From positions 1-64,000 of the IMG/VR virus record IMGVR_UViG_3300036823_000117: a stretch of 64,000 nucleotides of DNA. One strand, written 5' to 3'. Position numbers and translations under genes: made by a program. The stretch's first letter is position 1, and the number at the start of each line of letters is the position of its first letter. Origin of the DNA: a virus. The notes beneath the pieces were generated by a model that searched no databases, was not told the DNA's origin, and saw only the letters and a program-made list of their open reading frames with translations. Below are positions 15,395 to 21,971 of the stretch, piece after piece.

Positions 15395-15826
15395 TCAGCT
15401 AGCGCTTCCCTGGGCGCTGGAGTCGCTGGCCAGCTGCCCGATCGTCTCGGAGGCCCAGTACTCGCGCAGCGCGGCGATCTGGTAGTGGCCGTCCCCGGCG
15501 TAGGCCAACTCGAGCACGGCGATCTCCTTCATGTGCTTGCGCGTGCCCTGCGCCAGGTCGTCGAACTCAGCCTCCCATTCCGCGATGGCCGTGTCCCCGT
15601 CGATGTACAGATTCCTCAGCAGGCAGACGATGTTGGCCTGGGCGCCAACGACCTTGTCCTGCCAGTACTGGCGGATGGCCTCACGGCCGGGGATCGGGCC
15701 AGCCAGCACGCGCTCATGGTAGGTCGCGTGCTGGGTGAAAATCGTGCAGATGAGATCCGGATCCTGGTCCTGCCAGGCCTCGATGTACGTGGCGATGACC
15801 GCGCGAACGTCGTCTTTGGTCAGCAT
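15395..15826 (-). CDS. SnoaL/NTF2-like protein
   Basis: The 143-aa protein has the NTF2-like order: a first helix (VRAVIATYIEAWQDQDPD), then LICTIFTQHATYHERVL and PIPGREAIRQYW, and later strands ending in REYWASETIG. Such cone-shaped domains bind small molecules or catalyse isomerisation or dehydration. Its presence in a phage-like region is unusual and suggests a host-derived gene. The start overlaps the XRE stop as TGATG. Confidence 0.82.
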   Translation of the reverse strand: MLTKDDVRAVIATYIEAWQDQDPDLICTIFTQHATYHERVLAGPIPGREAIRQYWQDKVVGAQANIVCLLRNLYIDGDTAIAEWEAEFDDLAQGTRKHMKEIAVLELAYAGDGHYQIAALREYWASETIGQLASDSSAQGSAS

Positions 15827-16629
15827 CAGGGTTCCTCTCCAACGTCGGCCAGCGAAAGGGGCACGTCGAACTCCGAATGGTTCATCATGAGGTCGTGCAG
15901 GTCAGCTGGTTTGCGCAGGACGGTTCCCGCGAGGTTGGCGCCCGGTTCTGCGTCGAGGCGGATCCACTTCCAGTCGCCCCGCGAGACCTCGACGTCGCTG
16001 GCGACCCCGGTGTACTGGCCGAGCATGACTGTCTCGCCCGGCAGGACGGCCAGCTGCAGGCCGCCGCAGTAACGGGTGTCGGACTTGTTCTGCCACTGGC
16101 CGATGAGGTGCCGGCCGGCGAGGGTGGCCTCGATCTCGTTGCGGAACGCCTGCCGGCGGCCCTGGCTGCGGGGCTCGGGCGGGTGGTTGACGGCCCGGAC
16201 GCGCGACTCGGATTCCGCGACGATGTGGGCGATGTCCGCGTGGTAGTGCGGGCGCCCGGCATGGGTGAACGCAAAAGTGGTCACCCAGGGGCCAGAAAGT
16301 GCGGCGGCGGGGAATGCCGGGGGGACCGCGGCGAGCAGCGGCTGTGCCAGCCCAGGTATCCGCATCGTGGCGGCAGAGCAGGCGAGGACGACGTCGCCGG
16401 GCGGGACCACGTCGTCTTCCCACGCCTCGATGGCCTCCGGCAGGACATCCCAGCCGGTTAGCTCCCGGATGTACCGGGCGAAGTCCGGGCGGCTCATGCC
16501 GAGCTGGCGGCGGGCTGCGCCGACCTGGCCGCACGCGAGACTGGCGTAATCAGCTGCCCGGCCGGCGCCGATGCTGACGACTTCGGCGCTACCGCCGCCC
16601 ACTGCCGGCCGCCGTGTCTGCCTGCTCAC
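15826..16629 (-). CDS. XRE-family regulator, Streptomyces type
   Basis: A GTG at 16629 opens the 267-aa frame. It overlaps the upstream gene by about 40 bases, so a later start is possible. An HTH-like section (QLGMSRPDFARYIRELTGWDVLPEAIEAWE) is followed by a large ligand-like C-terminal part. This layout is common in Streptomyces regulators of unknown signals. It is the likely partner of the nearby DUF397 protein. Confidence 0.7.
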   Translation of the reverse strand: MSRQTRRPAVGGGSAEVVSIGAGRAADYASLACGQVGAARRQLGMSRPDFARYIRELTGWDVLPEAIEAWEDDVVPPGDVVLACSAATMRIPGLAQPLLAAVPPAFPAAALSGPWVTTFAFTHAGRPHYHADIAHIVAESESRVRAVNHPPEPRSQGRRQAFRNEIEATLAGRHLIGQWQNKSDTRYCGGLQLAVLPGETVMLGQYTGVASDVEVSRGDWKWIRLDAEPGANLAGTVLRKPADLHDLMMNHSEFDVPLSLADVGEEP

Positions 16630-16993
16630 GCCTGCCTCCGCGGGGCTTCCCGGTCAGCGTCGCGAGCTCGGCTTCCATGCGGCCGAACCTCTGGCGCAAC
16701 TCGGCCATCTGCTGCTGAAGCTCGGCGACCTGCTCCCGGACGGACCGGTCGTCGATCCGCTGCGCTGCGGCCTGCTCGGCCGTGATCAGGGCCCGGTACC
16801 CCGATCCCTGCTGCGGTTCGATGAGCCCGCGTTCCGCGAGGTGCTCCGCGGCTTTCCGCGCGGCCCAGTCCTTGACCCCGGCCGCTTTCGCCGCCTCGGG
16901 GACGGTGAACAGCGGGCCAAGCTTGCCGGCCGCGATCAAGCCGAGGATGTCCTCCGCTGCCTGCCGGTAGGCCGGCAGCCCCCGTCCGGTCAC
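16589..16993 (-). CDS. GntR-like winged-helix protein with coiled-coil tail
   Basis: The GTG start at 16993 lies 15 bases inside one arm of the divergent operator. Residues 1-70 form a winged helix with YRQAAEDILGLI, FTVPEAAKAAGV and HLAERGLIEPQQG. The tail from residue 85 is a heptad-like coiled coil (REQVAELQQQMAELRQRF). It is likely a dimeric regulator of the divergent switch. Confidence 0.68.
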   Translation of the reverse strand: MTGRGLPAYRQAAEDILGLIAAGKLGPLFTVPEAAKAAGVKDWAARKAAEHLAERGLIEPQQGSGYRALITAEQAAAQRIDDRSVREQVAELQQQMAELRQRFGRMEAELATLTGKPRGGRREQADTAAGSGRR

Positions 16994-17007
16994 GTGGAAG
17001 CCCTTTC

Positions 17008-17097
17008 GGCACTCTGTCGGTCACTGTGCGCTCGGTAGACACCGTACAGCACGCTCCTCCGCGATTTCCCGCTTGACAAGTCTGAGTACAGAGTGCC
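17008..17097. promoter_or_regulatory. Divergent switch with 10-bp inverted repeat and a -35 element
   Basis: GGCACTCTGT at 17008-17017 is an exact inverted copy of ACAGAGTGCC at 17088-17097. The rightward -35 TTGACA lies at 17073-17078, so the right arm would cover the expected -10 area. The left arm is near the start of the leftward GntR-like gene. The spacing suits two bound dimers, perhaps with looping. Confidence 0.55.
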
Positions 17098-17147
17098 ACA
17101 GTGTCGTCAGACGTTCAAACCCTACGAATCGAGCGAGACAGGCGGAC

Positions 17148-17378
17148 ATGCCGAACCTTTCAGAGCAGACGACAGCAGAGAGGTTCCTGCGGCCCAAGCA
17201 GGTCCAGGCAATCCTCGGCGTCGCCGCGACCACGCTCTGGAACTACGCGCACCGCGGGCTGCTGAAGCCCTCGCATCACACGGTCGGCGGCCACGCCCGC
17301 TACCGCGAGACAGACGTCGCCGCATTCAAGGCCCGGCTGTCCGGCTCCCCGAAACCCCACGCAGAAGTGGCGGCCTGA
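17148..17378 (+). CDS. MerR/excisionase-type HTH protein (76 aa)
   Basis: The ATG at 17148 opens MPNLSEQTTAERFL. The helix-turn-helix and wing (LRPKQVQAILGVAATTLWNYAHRG, then GGHARYRETDVAAF) match the small HTH_17 and excisionase class. It leads the rightward accessory and transfer operon and is a candidate activator, or an excision factor if an integrase exists outside the window. Confidence 0.78.
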   Translation: MPNLSEQTTAERFLRPKQVQAILGVAATTLWNYAHRGLLKPSHHTVGGHARYRETDVAAFKARLSGSPKPHAEVAA

Positions 17379-17380
17379 CC

Positions 17381-17689
17381 ATGACCGACACCACCGTCGA
17401 CGCTGACGTCACCCACGTCCTGTCCTGGGTGCCCGCGTCGTTCATCGAAGGCGCCTCGCATGGCTGCTGGGAGCTGCGCTCCGCGGTGGCCGACCAGTTC
17501 GGTGCCCCGCCTGAGTACGACGGCTTCGACGTTCCCGAGGACACCCCGGCCGACCTCCTGGCCTACCTGACCTTTTCCCAGGTCGGTTTCCCCGTTGATC
17601 TTGAGGCGTGGGAGCACGACATCAGGCTCACCCGCCGGTTCGCCCGGTGGCAGCGGGTGCCCGTCTACTACGTCCGGAGGGCCTCGTGA
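17381..17689 (+). CDS. Tandem-paralogue protein 1 (102 aa)
   Basis: This starts 2 bases after the HTH stop. It shares its plan with the next gene: a THVLSWVPASF-type start, an acidic middle, and a conserved QVGFPVDLEA segment. That indicates duplication. No family was recognised. Confidence 0.65.
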   Translation: MTDTTVDADVTHVLSWVPASFIEGASHGCWELRSAVADQFGAPPEYDGFDVPEDTPADLLAYLTFSQVGFPVDLEAWEHDIRLTRRFARWQRVPVYYVRRAS

Positions 17690-18015
17690 GCTTCCTCCGT
17701 GACCGGCAGCAGCGCCGCGCGATGACTGCCAACGGCGTCACCCACGCCCTGACGTGGCGTCCGGCTCGTGCGCTCCTCGGCGAGTCCGTGGGCCTCTGGG
17801 ACTTGTACACGCCCGAGCAGTACTTCGACAGCCGCCACTGCGGCCACGACGGCCCATTCGCCTACGACGTCGAAGACGTCCCCCAGGCCGACCTGACCGC
17901 GTGGGTCGCAACCCAGGTCGGCTTCCCCGTCGAACTGGAGGCCGTCGACCCGCCGCAGCGCAACTTCGGCGACACCAACATCGAGACCCGGTTCTGGGTT
18001 CGGAGTGCGGCATGA
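17686..18015 (+). CDS. Tandem-paralogue protein 2 (109 aa)
   Basis: The GTG at 17686 overlaps the stop of paralogue 1 as GTGA. The shared features are THALTWRPARAL, ADLTAWVATQVGFPVELEA and an aromatic end. It contains an extra short N-terminus and a central His/Cys stretch (FDSRHCGHDG). Confidence 0.65.
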   Translation: MSFLRDRQQRRAMTANGVTHALTWRPARALLGESVGLWDLYTPEQYFDSRHCGHDGPFAYDVEDVPQADLTAWVATQVGFPVELEAVDPPQRNFGDTNIETRFWVRSAA

Positions 18016-18281
18016 GCGCCAAGCGCGTGGTCAGCGACTTCTTCGCCGATGACGGTGCGGGCCGGGTCCTGGTCTACGACGACGGCACCGATGTCCCGCG
18101 TCCGGGGACTGTGGCTGAGGCCCGCGCCGAGATGGTGCGGTTCGCTGAGTCGCTCGAGCCGGGATCCCCGGTCCGGGGGGCGTGGGAGGAACTGGCCGCC
18201 CAGGGCGTCTTCGGCGTGGTGTTCGTCACCGACGAGATGGCTGAGATTCTCGACCGGTTCCAGGGCGGGGAGGCGTCATGA
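18012..18281 (+). CDS. Protein of unknown function (89 aa)
   Basis: The ATG at 18012 overlaps the previous stop as ATGA. The sequence is acidic and mixed alpha/beta (MSAKRVVSDFFADDGAGRVL). No family was recognised. Confidence 0.6.
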   Translation: MSAKRVVSDFFADDGAGRVLVYDDGTDVPRPGTVAEARAEMVRFAESLEPGSPVRGAWEELAAQGVFGVVFVTDEMAEILDRFQGGEAS

Positions 18282-18433
18282 TCGCCCCGGTTCTTACCGG
18301 GTGGTGGCTTGGGTCGCTGGTCATGCTGGTGGCCGACCATTCCCCTGCTGCCCGGCATTTGGCGCTGGTCAGCGCAGCTGTCGCTGGCGTCTTCCTGGTC
18401 CTCCTTGCGATCACCCGGAGCCTGCTGCCATGA
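18278..18433 (+). CDS. Tiny membrane protein (51 aa)
   Basis: Coupled by ATGA to the previous gene. Two hydrophobic segments (WWLGSLVMLVA and ALVSAAVAGVFLVLLAI) would span the membrane with a short loop. It is the first of several tiny membrane proteins in the transfer-like operon. Confidence 0.6.
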   Translation: MIAPVLTGWWLGSLVMLVADHSPAARHLALVSAAVAGVFLVLLAITRSLLP

Positions 18434-18573
18434 ACCCGGTCATCTCGCTGGTGATCTTCGCCATAATCGGCGTCGGCGTCGTGCTGCTGTTCCTCGGGTT
18501 CGAGCGCAATGACCCGGACACTGACTCCGGCCGCGACTTCCCCCGCGGCCGGCCATCTTCGGGCGGTGGCTGA
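18430..18573 (+). CDS. Tiny membrane protein (47 aa)
   Basis: The ATG at 18430 overlaps the previous stop. One hydrophobic helix (ISLVIFAIIGVGVVLLFLG) is followed by an acidic and then Arg/Gly tail. The stop overlaps the next start as TGATG. Confidence 0.6.
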   Translation: MNPVISLVIFAIIGVGVVLLFLGFERNDPDTDSGRDFPRGRPSSGGG

Positions 18574-19115
18574 TGCCCCCGCCATGCACCTGCCCGAGCA
18601 ACTCCGGCGGCAAGAAGCTCGCGGCCGGCGGCCTTGTTGTCGTCGCGCTGTTCGCTGCAGGCCACGCCAAGCCTGGCCACGCCGCCAAGCCCGCGGCCGC
18701 AGTTGTCGCTGATGCTGCCCGCCCGGCCGATAGTGACCGCGGCGCTGTAGCTGTCGCGTGGGCCCGCCGCCAGATCGGGGTCGCGTACCTGTGGGGCGGC
18801 ACCGGGCGGGGCGGCTTCGACTGCTCGGGACTGGTCTACGAGGCATGGCGGCACGCCGGGGTCAGCATTCCCCGGACCACGTTCAAGCAGTGGCCGGCAT
18901 TGCGTCACATCTCCCGAAGCCAACTCCGGCCGGGTGACCTGATCTTCTACGCCGGGTCGGACGGCACGCAGGCCAACCCGGGTCACGTCGTCATGTACAT
19001 CGGCGGCGGCTGGGTAATCCAGGCATTCGAGACCGGCACCAACGTGATGCTGACCCGGCTCGCCGACGTCAACGCCGGCCCGCTGACCGGCTACGCCCGG
19101 CCGGGGGGTGCGTAG
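18573..19115 (+). CDS. NlpC/P60 peptidoglycan endopeptidase, secreted
   Basis: The 180-aa protein has a hydrophobic signal or anchor at about residues 15-32, then an NlpC/P60 domain. The catalytic Cys is at FDCSGLVYEAW (C84) and the His at PGHVVMYIG (H138). It should cut cell-wall peptides outside the membrane. Similar enzymes act in DNA transfer through the wall of actinobacteria or as phage lysins. The neighbours and the lack of a holin favour the transfer role. Confidence 0.88.
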   Translation: MPPPCTCPSNSGGKKLAAGGLVVVALFAAGHAKPGHAAKPAAAVVADAARPADSDRGAVAVAWARRQIGVAYLWGGTGRGGFDCSGLVYEAWRHAGVSIPRTTFKQWPALRHISRSQLRPGDLIFYAGSDGTQANPGHVVMYIGGGWVIQAFETGTNVMLTRLADVNAGPLTGYARPGGA

Positions 19116-19117
19116 CC

Positions 19118-19657
19118 ATGGGATGCAAGCGCCACGGCAAGAGCAGCAGCGGAGGCGGCGTTGCCGCTGTCGCTGCGGTCGTTGTCGGCGTGGCCATGGC
19201 CAGCGGCGCCCACCACGGCAAGCCCGGCGACCATCCGGCGGTCGTCGCCGACGCGGTCGCGCCTCCCCCGCCCCCGGCGACGCGCACGGTGGCGCATGGC
19301 GCGTTCCCCGGGCGCCGCGCCTGGGCGGCCGACTTCCTCCGCGCCGCCGGCCTGCCGGTCACCACGTGCAACGTCAACGCGATCACCGCCCAGGCAGCCG
19401 CCGAGAACAGCAACGCCCGGTTTAACCCGCTGGACACCGAAAGGCAGGAGCCGGGCAACACGCTCTACAACTCCGCCGGCGTCCGCAACTACGTCTCGCT
19501 CGCCCAGGGCCTTCACGCCACTGTCGTGACGCTCTACAACGGCCACTACCCCGGCGTCATCGCCGCGCTCCGCGCCGGCCACAACGCCGAAGCCGTCGCC
19601 CGCGCCATCTGGGTCCCCCACGTGTGGGGCACCCAGCCCTTCTCCGCCTCCTGCTGA
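19118..19657 (+). CDS. Secreted lysozyme-like protein (179 aa)
   Basis: A basic N-terminus and a hydrophobic stretch (AAVAAVVVGVAMASG) act as a signal or anchor, followed by a Pro-rich linker. The folded part contains AWAADFLRAAGLPVTTCNVNAI, a Glu-rich early helix (AAENSN), and YNSAGVRNYVSLAQGLHATV. The last matches the goose-lysozyme-like pattern of secreted actinobacterial and phage wall proteins. Cleavage of peptidoglycan glycan strands is a fair inference. Confidence 0.62.
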   Translation: MGCKRHGKSSSGGGVAAVAAVVVGVAMASGAHHGKPGDHPAVVADAVAPPPPPATRTVAHGAFPGRRAWAADFLRAAGLPVTTCNVNAITAQAAAENSNARFNPLDTERQEPGNTLYNSAGVRNYVSLAQGLHATVVTLYNGHYPGVIAALRAGHNAEAVARAIWVPHVWGTQPFSASC

Positions 19658-19697
19658 CCGGGACCGACCCGGCCAGCGCAACCCGAAAGGAACCGCA

Positions 19698-19901
19698 GTG
19701 AACCCGACCGCCGCGACCGACTTCGTCGCCAAGGCATGCACCAACAAGACGTGCTGGCACCAGTACGCCATGGGCCGCCTCAACAACGCCGGCCACCAGT
19801 TCGCCAACATCGGCGCGCACGGCGGCTGGCTCCTCGTCCTCGCCCTGGTCGCCCTGGTCGCCGTCATCGTCTGGCGTGCCAAGACCCGCAGCAGCAACTG
19901 A
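19698..19901 (+). CDS. Small membrane protein (67 aa)
   Basis: A GTG at 19698 follows an AAAGGAA ribosome site. A soluble N-terminal part with two Cys residues is followed by one membrane helix (WLLVLALVALVAVIVW) and a basic tail. Confidence 0.65.
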   Translation: MNPTAATDFVAKACTNKTCWHQYAMGRLNNAGHQFANIGAHGGWLLVLALVALVAVIVWRAKTRSSN

Positions 19902-19941
19902 CCGACGCCCGCCCGCGACCCGCCAACCAAGGAGGCCAGCG

Positions 19942-20088
19942 ATGCATACCGCTGCCGTCGCCCATCACGCCGCCAGCCACAGCGGCGACGCCATCGCCGT
20001 GGTGGTCATCGTCATCGTCCTCGCCGTCCTCAACCACATGTGGGCCAACGCCAGGCAGCGCCGGCGGGCCCGCGACCTCGAGAACTAG
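19942..20088 (+). CDS. Tiny membrane protein (48 aa)
   Basis: AAGGAGG precedes the ATG at 19942. One membrane helix (AIAVVVIVIVLAVLNHMW) ends in a strongly basic stop-transfer segment. Too short for family assignment. Confidence 0.65.
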   Translation: MHTAAVAHHAASHSGDAIAVVVIVIVLAVLNHMWANARQRRRARDLEN

Positions 20089-20114
20089 CCGACCACCCGA
20101 AGGGAGATCCCGAG

Positions 20115-20450
20115 ATGACGACCACGACAGCCGACACGGACTGGTCCACGGAAGCCGAGGACGCCATCCGGGACTACCTCTCGAATGGCGACAGCAAGCG
20201 GGCCCTGAACCGCGCGCTCCACACCCTGCAAGCCCAGTTGGCCATCCTGCGGCACGCCCGCAAGGGGCGCCCATCCGATGGCCAGCACCTCGACGCGCAC
20301 CTCGCCGGCACGGTCCTGGCCATTGCCGTCCAGGTCGGCCGGCACGCCCGGCCCGACGATTTCCCCGGCAGGCCCCGCGGCTATGACCTGCTGACCGTGT
20401 TCCAGGCAGCTTACGAAGCAGCACTCGCTCACCCCGGAGAGGGGGAATGA
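20115..20450 (+). CDS. Helical cytoplasmic protein (111 aa)
   Basis: The ATG at 20115 follows AAGGGAGA. The sequence is helical and moderately acidic at the start (DTDWSTEAEDAIRDYLSNG). No membrane helix and no recognised family. It lies among membrane proteins of the transfer-like operon. Confidence 0.62.
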   Translation: MTTTTADTDWSTEAEDAIRDYLSNGDSKRALNRALHTLQAQLAILRHARKGRPSDGQHLDAHLAGTVLAIAVQVGRHARPDDFPGRPRGYDLLTVFQAAYEAALAHPGEGE

Positions 20451-20454
20451 CGAC

Positions 20455-21102
20455 ATGGGTACCGCAGGCGCCATTGAGGCGCTCCGGGGCGTGTTCCGCG
20501 GCGCCGACGACTCTGGCGGCTGGGAGGACATCCCGGCCCCGGAGCCGGCGCTGGAGCGCGATCCCGATGACACGACCGAACTTCCCGCCCTCACCGACCG
20601 ACCGGCGGTCGTGGCCCAGCAGGCCGAGATGACCTACGCCCGGCACCTGCTGGCCTCTTACCGCCACGTCCGCCGCATGGCGAAGGACGAGGAGCAGCGG
20701 GAAGGCAGCTGGGTCCGCCGCGCCCTGGACGCCCGGTGGTCGATCCAGGACGACTTCGACTACGCCACCGGCCGGAAATGGGTTCCGCCGGGCGGGGAGG
20801 GCGGGTTCGCGGAGCAGTCCGGGGTCCTGTACTGGGCGCTGATCGGCCGCCGTGGCGTGGCTACCGCGGGGTTCAAGCGGTGGATCTACTCCCGGCCGAC
20901 CCACTGGGTTCTTTACAGGGCCGCGTGGCTTGCCGTGGACCTGTGCGTCCTCGCCGGCCTCGGCCACCGGTCCCTCGCCGAGCACATCGCCTACGCCATC
21001 GCTGTCCCCATCGCACTGGTCCTCGCCGGCCTCATGCTCGCCCGCCCACGCCACGTCCACACCGAAGACGAGGAAATCGTCGAGGAAGAAGTCCCGTCAT
21101 GA
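20455..21102 (+). CDS. Membrane protein with cytoplasmic N-terminus (215 aa)
   Basis: An acidic first 70 residues and an aromatic middle are followed by two membrane helices near residues 148-165 and 175-195 (WVLYRAAWLAVDLCVLAG, IAVPIALVLAGLM). The tail is acidic. It is coupled by ATGA to the next gene. It may be a membrane scaffold of the translocase. Confidence 0.65.
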   Translation: MGTAGAIEALRGVFRGADDSGGWEDIPAPEPALERDPDDTTELPALTDRPAVVAQQAEMTYARHLLASYRHVRRMAKDEEQREGSWVRRALDARWSIQDDFDYATGRKWVPPGGEGGFAEQSGVLYWALIGRRGVATAGFKRWIYSRPTHWVLYRAAWLAVDLCVLAGLGHRSLAEHIAYAIAVPIALVLAGLMLARPRHVHTEDEEIVEEEVPS

Positions 21103-21815
21103 AGAACCTGAGCCTGTCGTTCATCGACCCGAACGTGATGCTGCTGCTGGCCATCCTGCTGCCGTCATGCCTGATCTTCTGGTTCTTCGACGTCAAGAAG
21201 ATGCGGCGTCCCGTCGCGGTCGGGTTCTCGCTGGCCGCCGCACTGCTGGTCATCGGCGTGAGCACCTGGCAGGACTCGCTGGCGTCGCTGATCAGCACCC
21301 CCCGGTCCCTGGCCGTGCTCGTCATCGTCGCGACGGCGTCGATCTGCATGTTCGCCGTCCACCTCGGCTCCGGGAAGAAGATGAAGCTCAGCCTCCGCCG
21401 GGGCGACGCCCCGGCGGCCGGCAAGCAGGGCAAGGACCGGTACCACCACGTGTGGACCCACGTCGCCGGCGCCATCGCCGGGACGACCGCGGCGCTGCTG
21501 TTCGCCGACGGGATCAACTTCCTCCGCGCCGTCGGCAAGGCCCCGTCGGGCGCCGGGAGCGCGCTGACCACCACGATGCACCGGGTGGCCAGCGGCAAGG
21601 CCGCCGCGGCGGTCCAGGCGGGCCACGGCCTGCCGCCCACCGCGATGCTCGGCGCCGTCGTGGCGGGCCTCGCCGTCCTCGTGTACTTCGCCCGCCGTCA
21701 CCCGACCGTCCGCACCGAGCCGAAGGCCAAGGCCGCCGTCCGCGGCGCCCCCACCCGGGCCGCCATCCCGTCAGGTCCGCCTCCGCAGGCGGCCATAGAC
21801 CGAAGGGCCCACTGA
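21099..21815 (+). CDS. Multi-pass membrane protein (238 aa)
   Basis: The start overlaps the previous stop as ATGA. Hydrophobic segments lie at about residues 12-32, 42-60, 68-88, 120-140 and 180-200. The C-terminal tail is basic and Ala/Pro-rich. It precedes the translocase gene and is likely part of its membrane complex. Confidence 0.68.
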   Translation: MKNLSLSFIDPNVMLLLAILLPSCLIFWFFDVKKMRRPVAVGFSLAAALLVIGVSTWQDSLASLISTPRSLAVLVIVATASICMFAVHLGSGKKMKLSLRRGDAPAAGKQGKDRYHHVWTHVAGAIAGTTAALLFADGINFLRAVGKAPSGAGSALTTTMHRVASGKAAAAVQAGHGLPPTAMLGAVVAGLAVLVYFARRHPTVRTEPKAKAAVRGAPTRAAIPSGPPPQAAIDRRAH

Positions 21816-21818
21816 GCC

Positions 21819-21971
21819 ATGCTGAAGAAAGTCATCACCTGGGGCATCGTCATCTTCGTCATCTACTACCTGGTGAGTAACCCGGGCGGCGCCGCCAACG
21901 TCGTTCATTCGGCGTTCGACGGCATGAAGACCGTCGGCCATTCCTTCTCCGGGTTCTGGACGAGCCTGTAA
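21819..21971 (+). CDS. Tiny membrane protein before the translocase (50 aa)
   Basis: The frame opens MLKKVITWGIVIFVIYYLV, one membrane helix, then a segment with NPGGAANVVHSAF. Its TAA overlaps the translocase ATG, so the two are co-translated. It resembles short proteins often found beside FtsK-like genes in actinomycete mobile elements. Confidence 0.7.
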   Translation: MLKKVITWGIVIFVIYYLVSNPGGAANVVHSAFDGMKTVGHSFSGFWTSL

